Assembly: GCA_024349245.1 (NCBI GenBank)
Contig: JALDNG010000048.1
Location: forward strand, 7,788,501-7,852,500
Length of the DNA: 64,000 nucleotides
Direction: 5' to 3'
Origin: Neodontobutis hainanensis
Taxonomy: Eukaryota > Chordata > Actinopteri > Gobiiformes > Odontobutidae
Text below: more model-generated notes on this DNA
Databases searched by the model: none
Seen by the model: the letters and a program-made list of their open reading frames with translations, nothing else
What the model was told of the DNA's origin: nothing
How positions within the stretch are numbered: position 1 is the stretch's first letter
The DNA's letters: not shown here

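Noticed and set aside
1..64000. CRISPR arrays, bacterial operons, riboswitches or prophage features
   Set aside because: The intron/exon structure, domain content and repeats are vertebrate. No regularly spaced direct repeats of CRISPR type were seen.

Overview
This is a vertebrate nuclear genome window, most likely from a teleost fish. It lies inside one gene, titin (ttn), which is transcribed on the minus strand, so the 5' side of the gene is at the right edge. Nearly every exon boundary was read from GT/AG dinucleotides, matching codon phase and intact domain framing. I find 103 exons (called e1 to e103 here, numbered in transcript order from right to left). They total about 33.8 kb of coding sequence, just over half the window. 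Both ends of the gene are outside. No other protein-coding gene is supported. The fish assignment is an inference from the intronic Tc1-like transposon and fish-type SINE. Teleosts carry two titin genes and I cannot tell which one this is.

Layout in transcript order. (1) 64000-62862: the end of a large non-Ig exon closing with an Ig domain, possibly the N2B element. (2) 62075-46133: the middle I-band tandem Ig array, 33 Ig domains, mostly one domain per exon. It contains four copies of a six-domain super-repeat (e4-e27). (3) 45941-43320: the N2A element: a Pro/Ala linker, Ig I80, the helical N2A-unique segment, and I81, I82 and I83. (4) 43222-22644: the PEVK spring, 24 exons and about 4,380 codons. 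It includes an 8,012-bp exon (26734-34745) made of two families of diverged repeats. (5) 22423-5624: the distal tandem Ig segment. I count 22 Ig domains, the number known for the constitutive distal segment of vertebrate titin. Several domains are split over two exons. (6) 5498-1: the start of the A-band, Fn3-Fn3-Fn3-Ig-Fn3-Fn3-Ig-Fn3-Fn3-Fn3, which fits the seven-domain super-repeat of the D-zone.

Nearly all exons are phase 1 at both ends. Most of the middle Ig and PEVK exons can therefore be skipped without changing frame, as expected for isoform tuning of spring length. In the sarcomere the Ig arrays and PEVK form the extensible I-band spring, N2A is a signalling hub, and the Fn3/Ig super-repeats bind the thick filament.

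The most notable points are the giant repeat-built PEVK exon, a one-base frame break inside it at 29430-29434, the six-domain super-repeat with position-specific loss of core cysteines, a duplicated four-Ig unit in the distal segment, and an Arg/Gly-rich linker at the PEVK/distal-Ig junction. The longer introns hold a decayed Tc1-like transposon, a tRNA-headed SINE, a palindromic-ended MITE-like element, a 36-bp tandem repeat, several perfect hairpins and long TA tracts.
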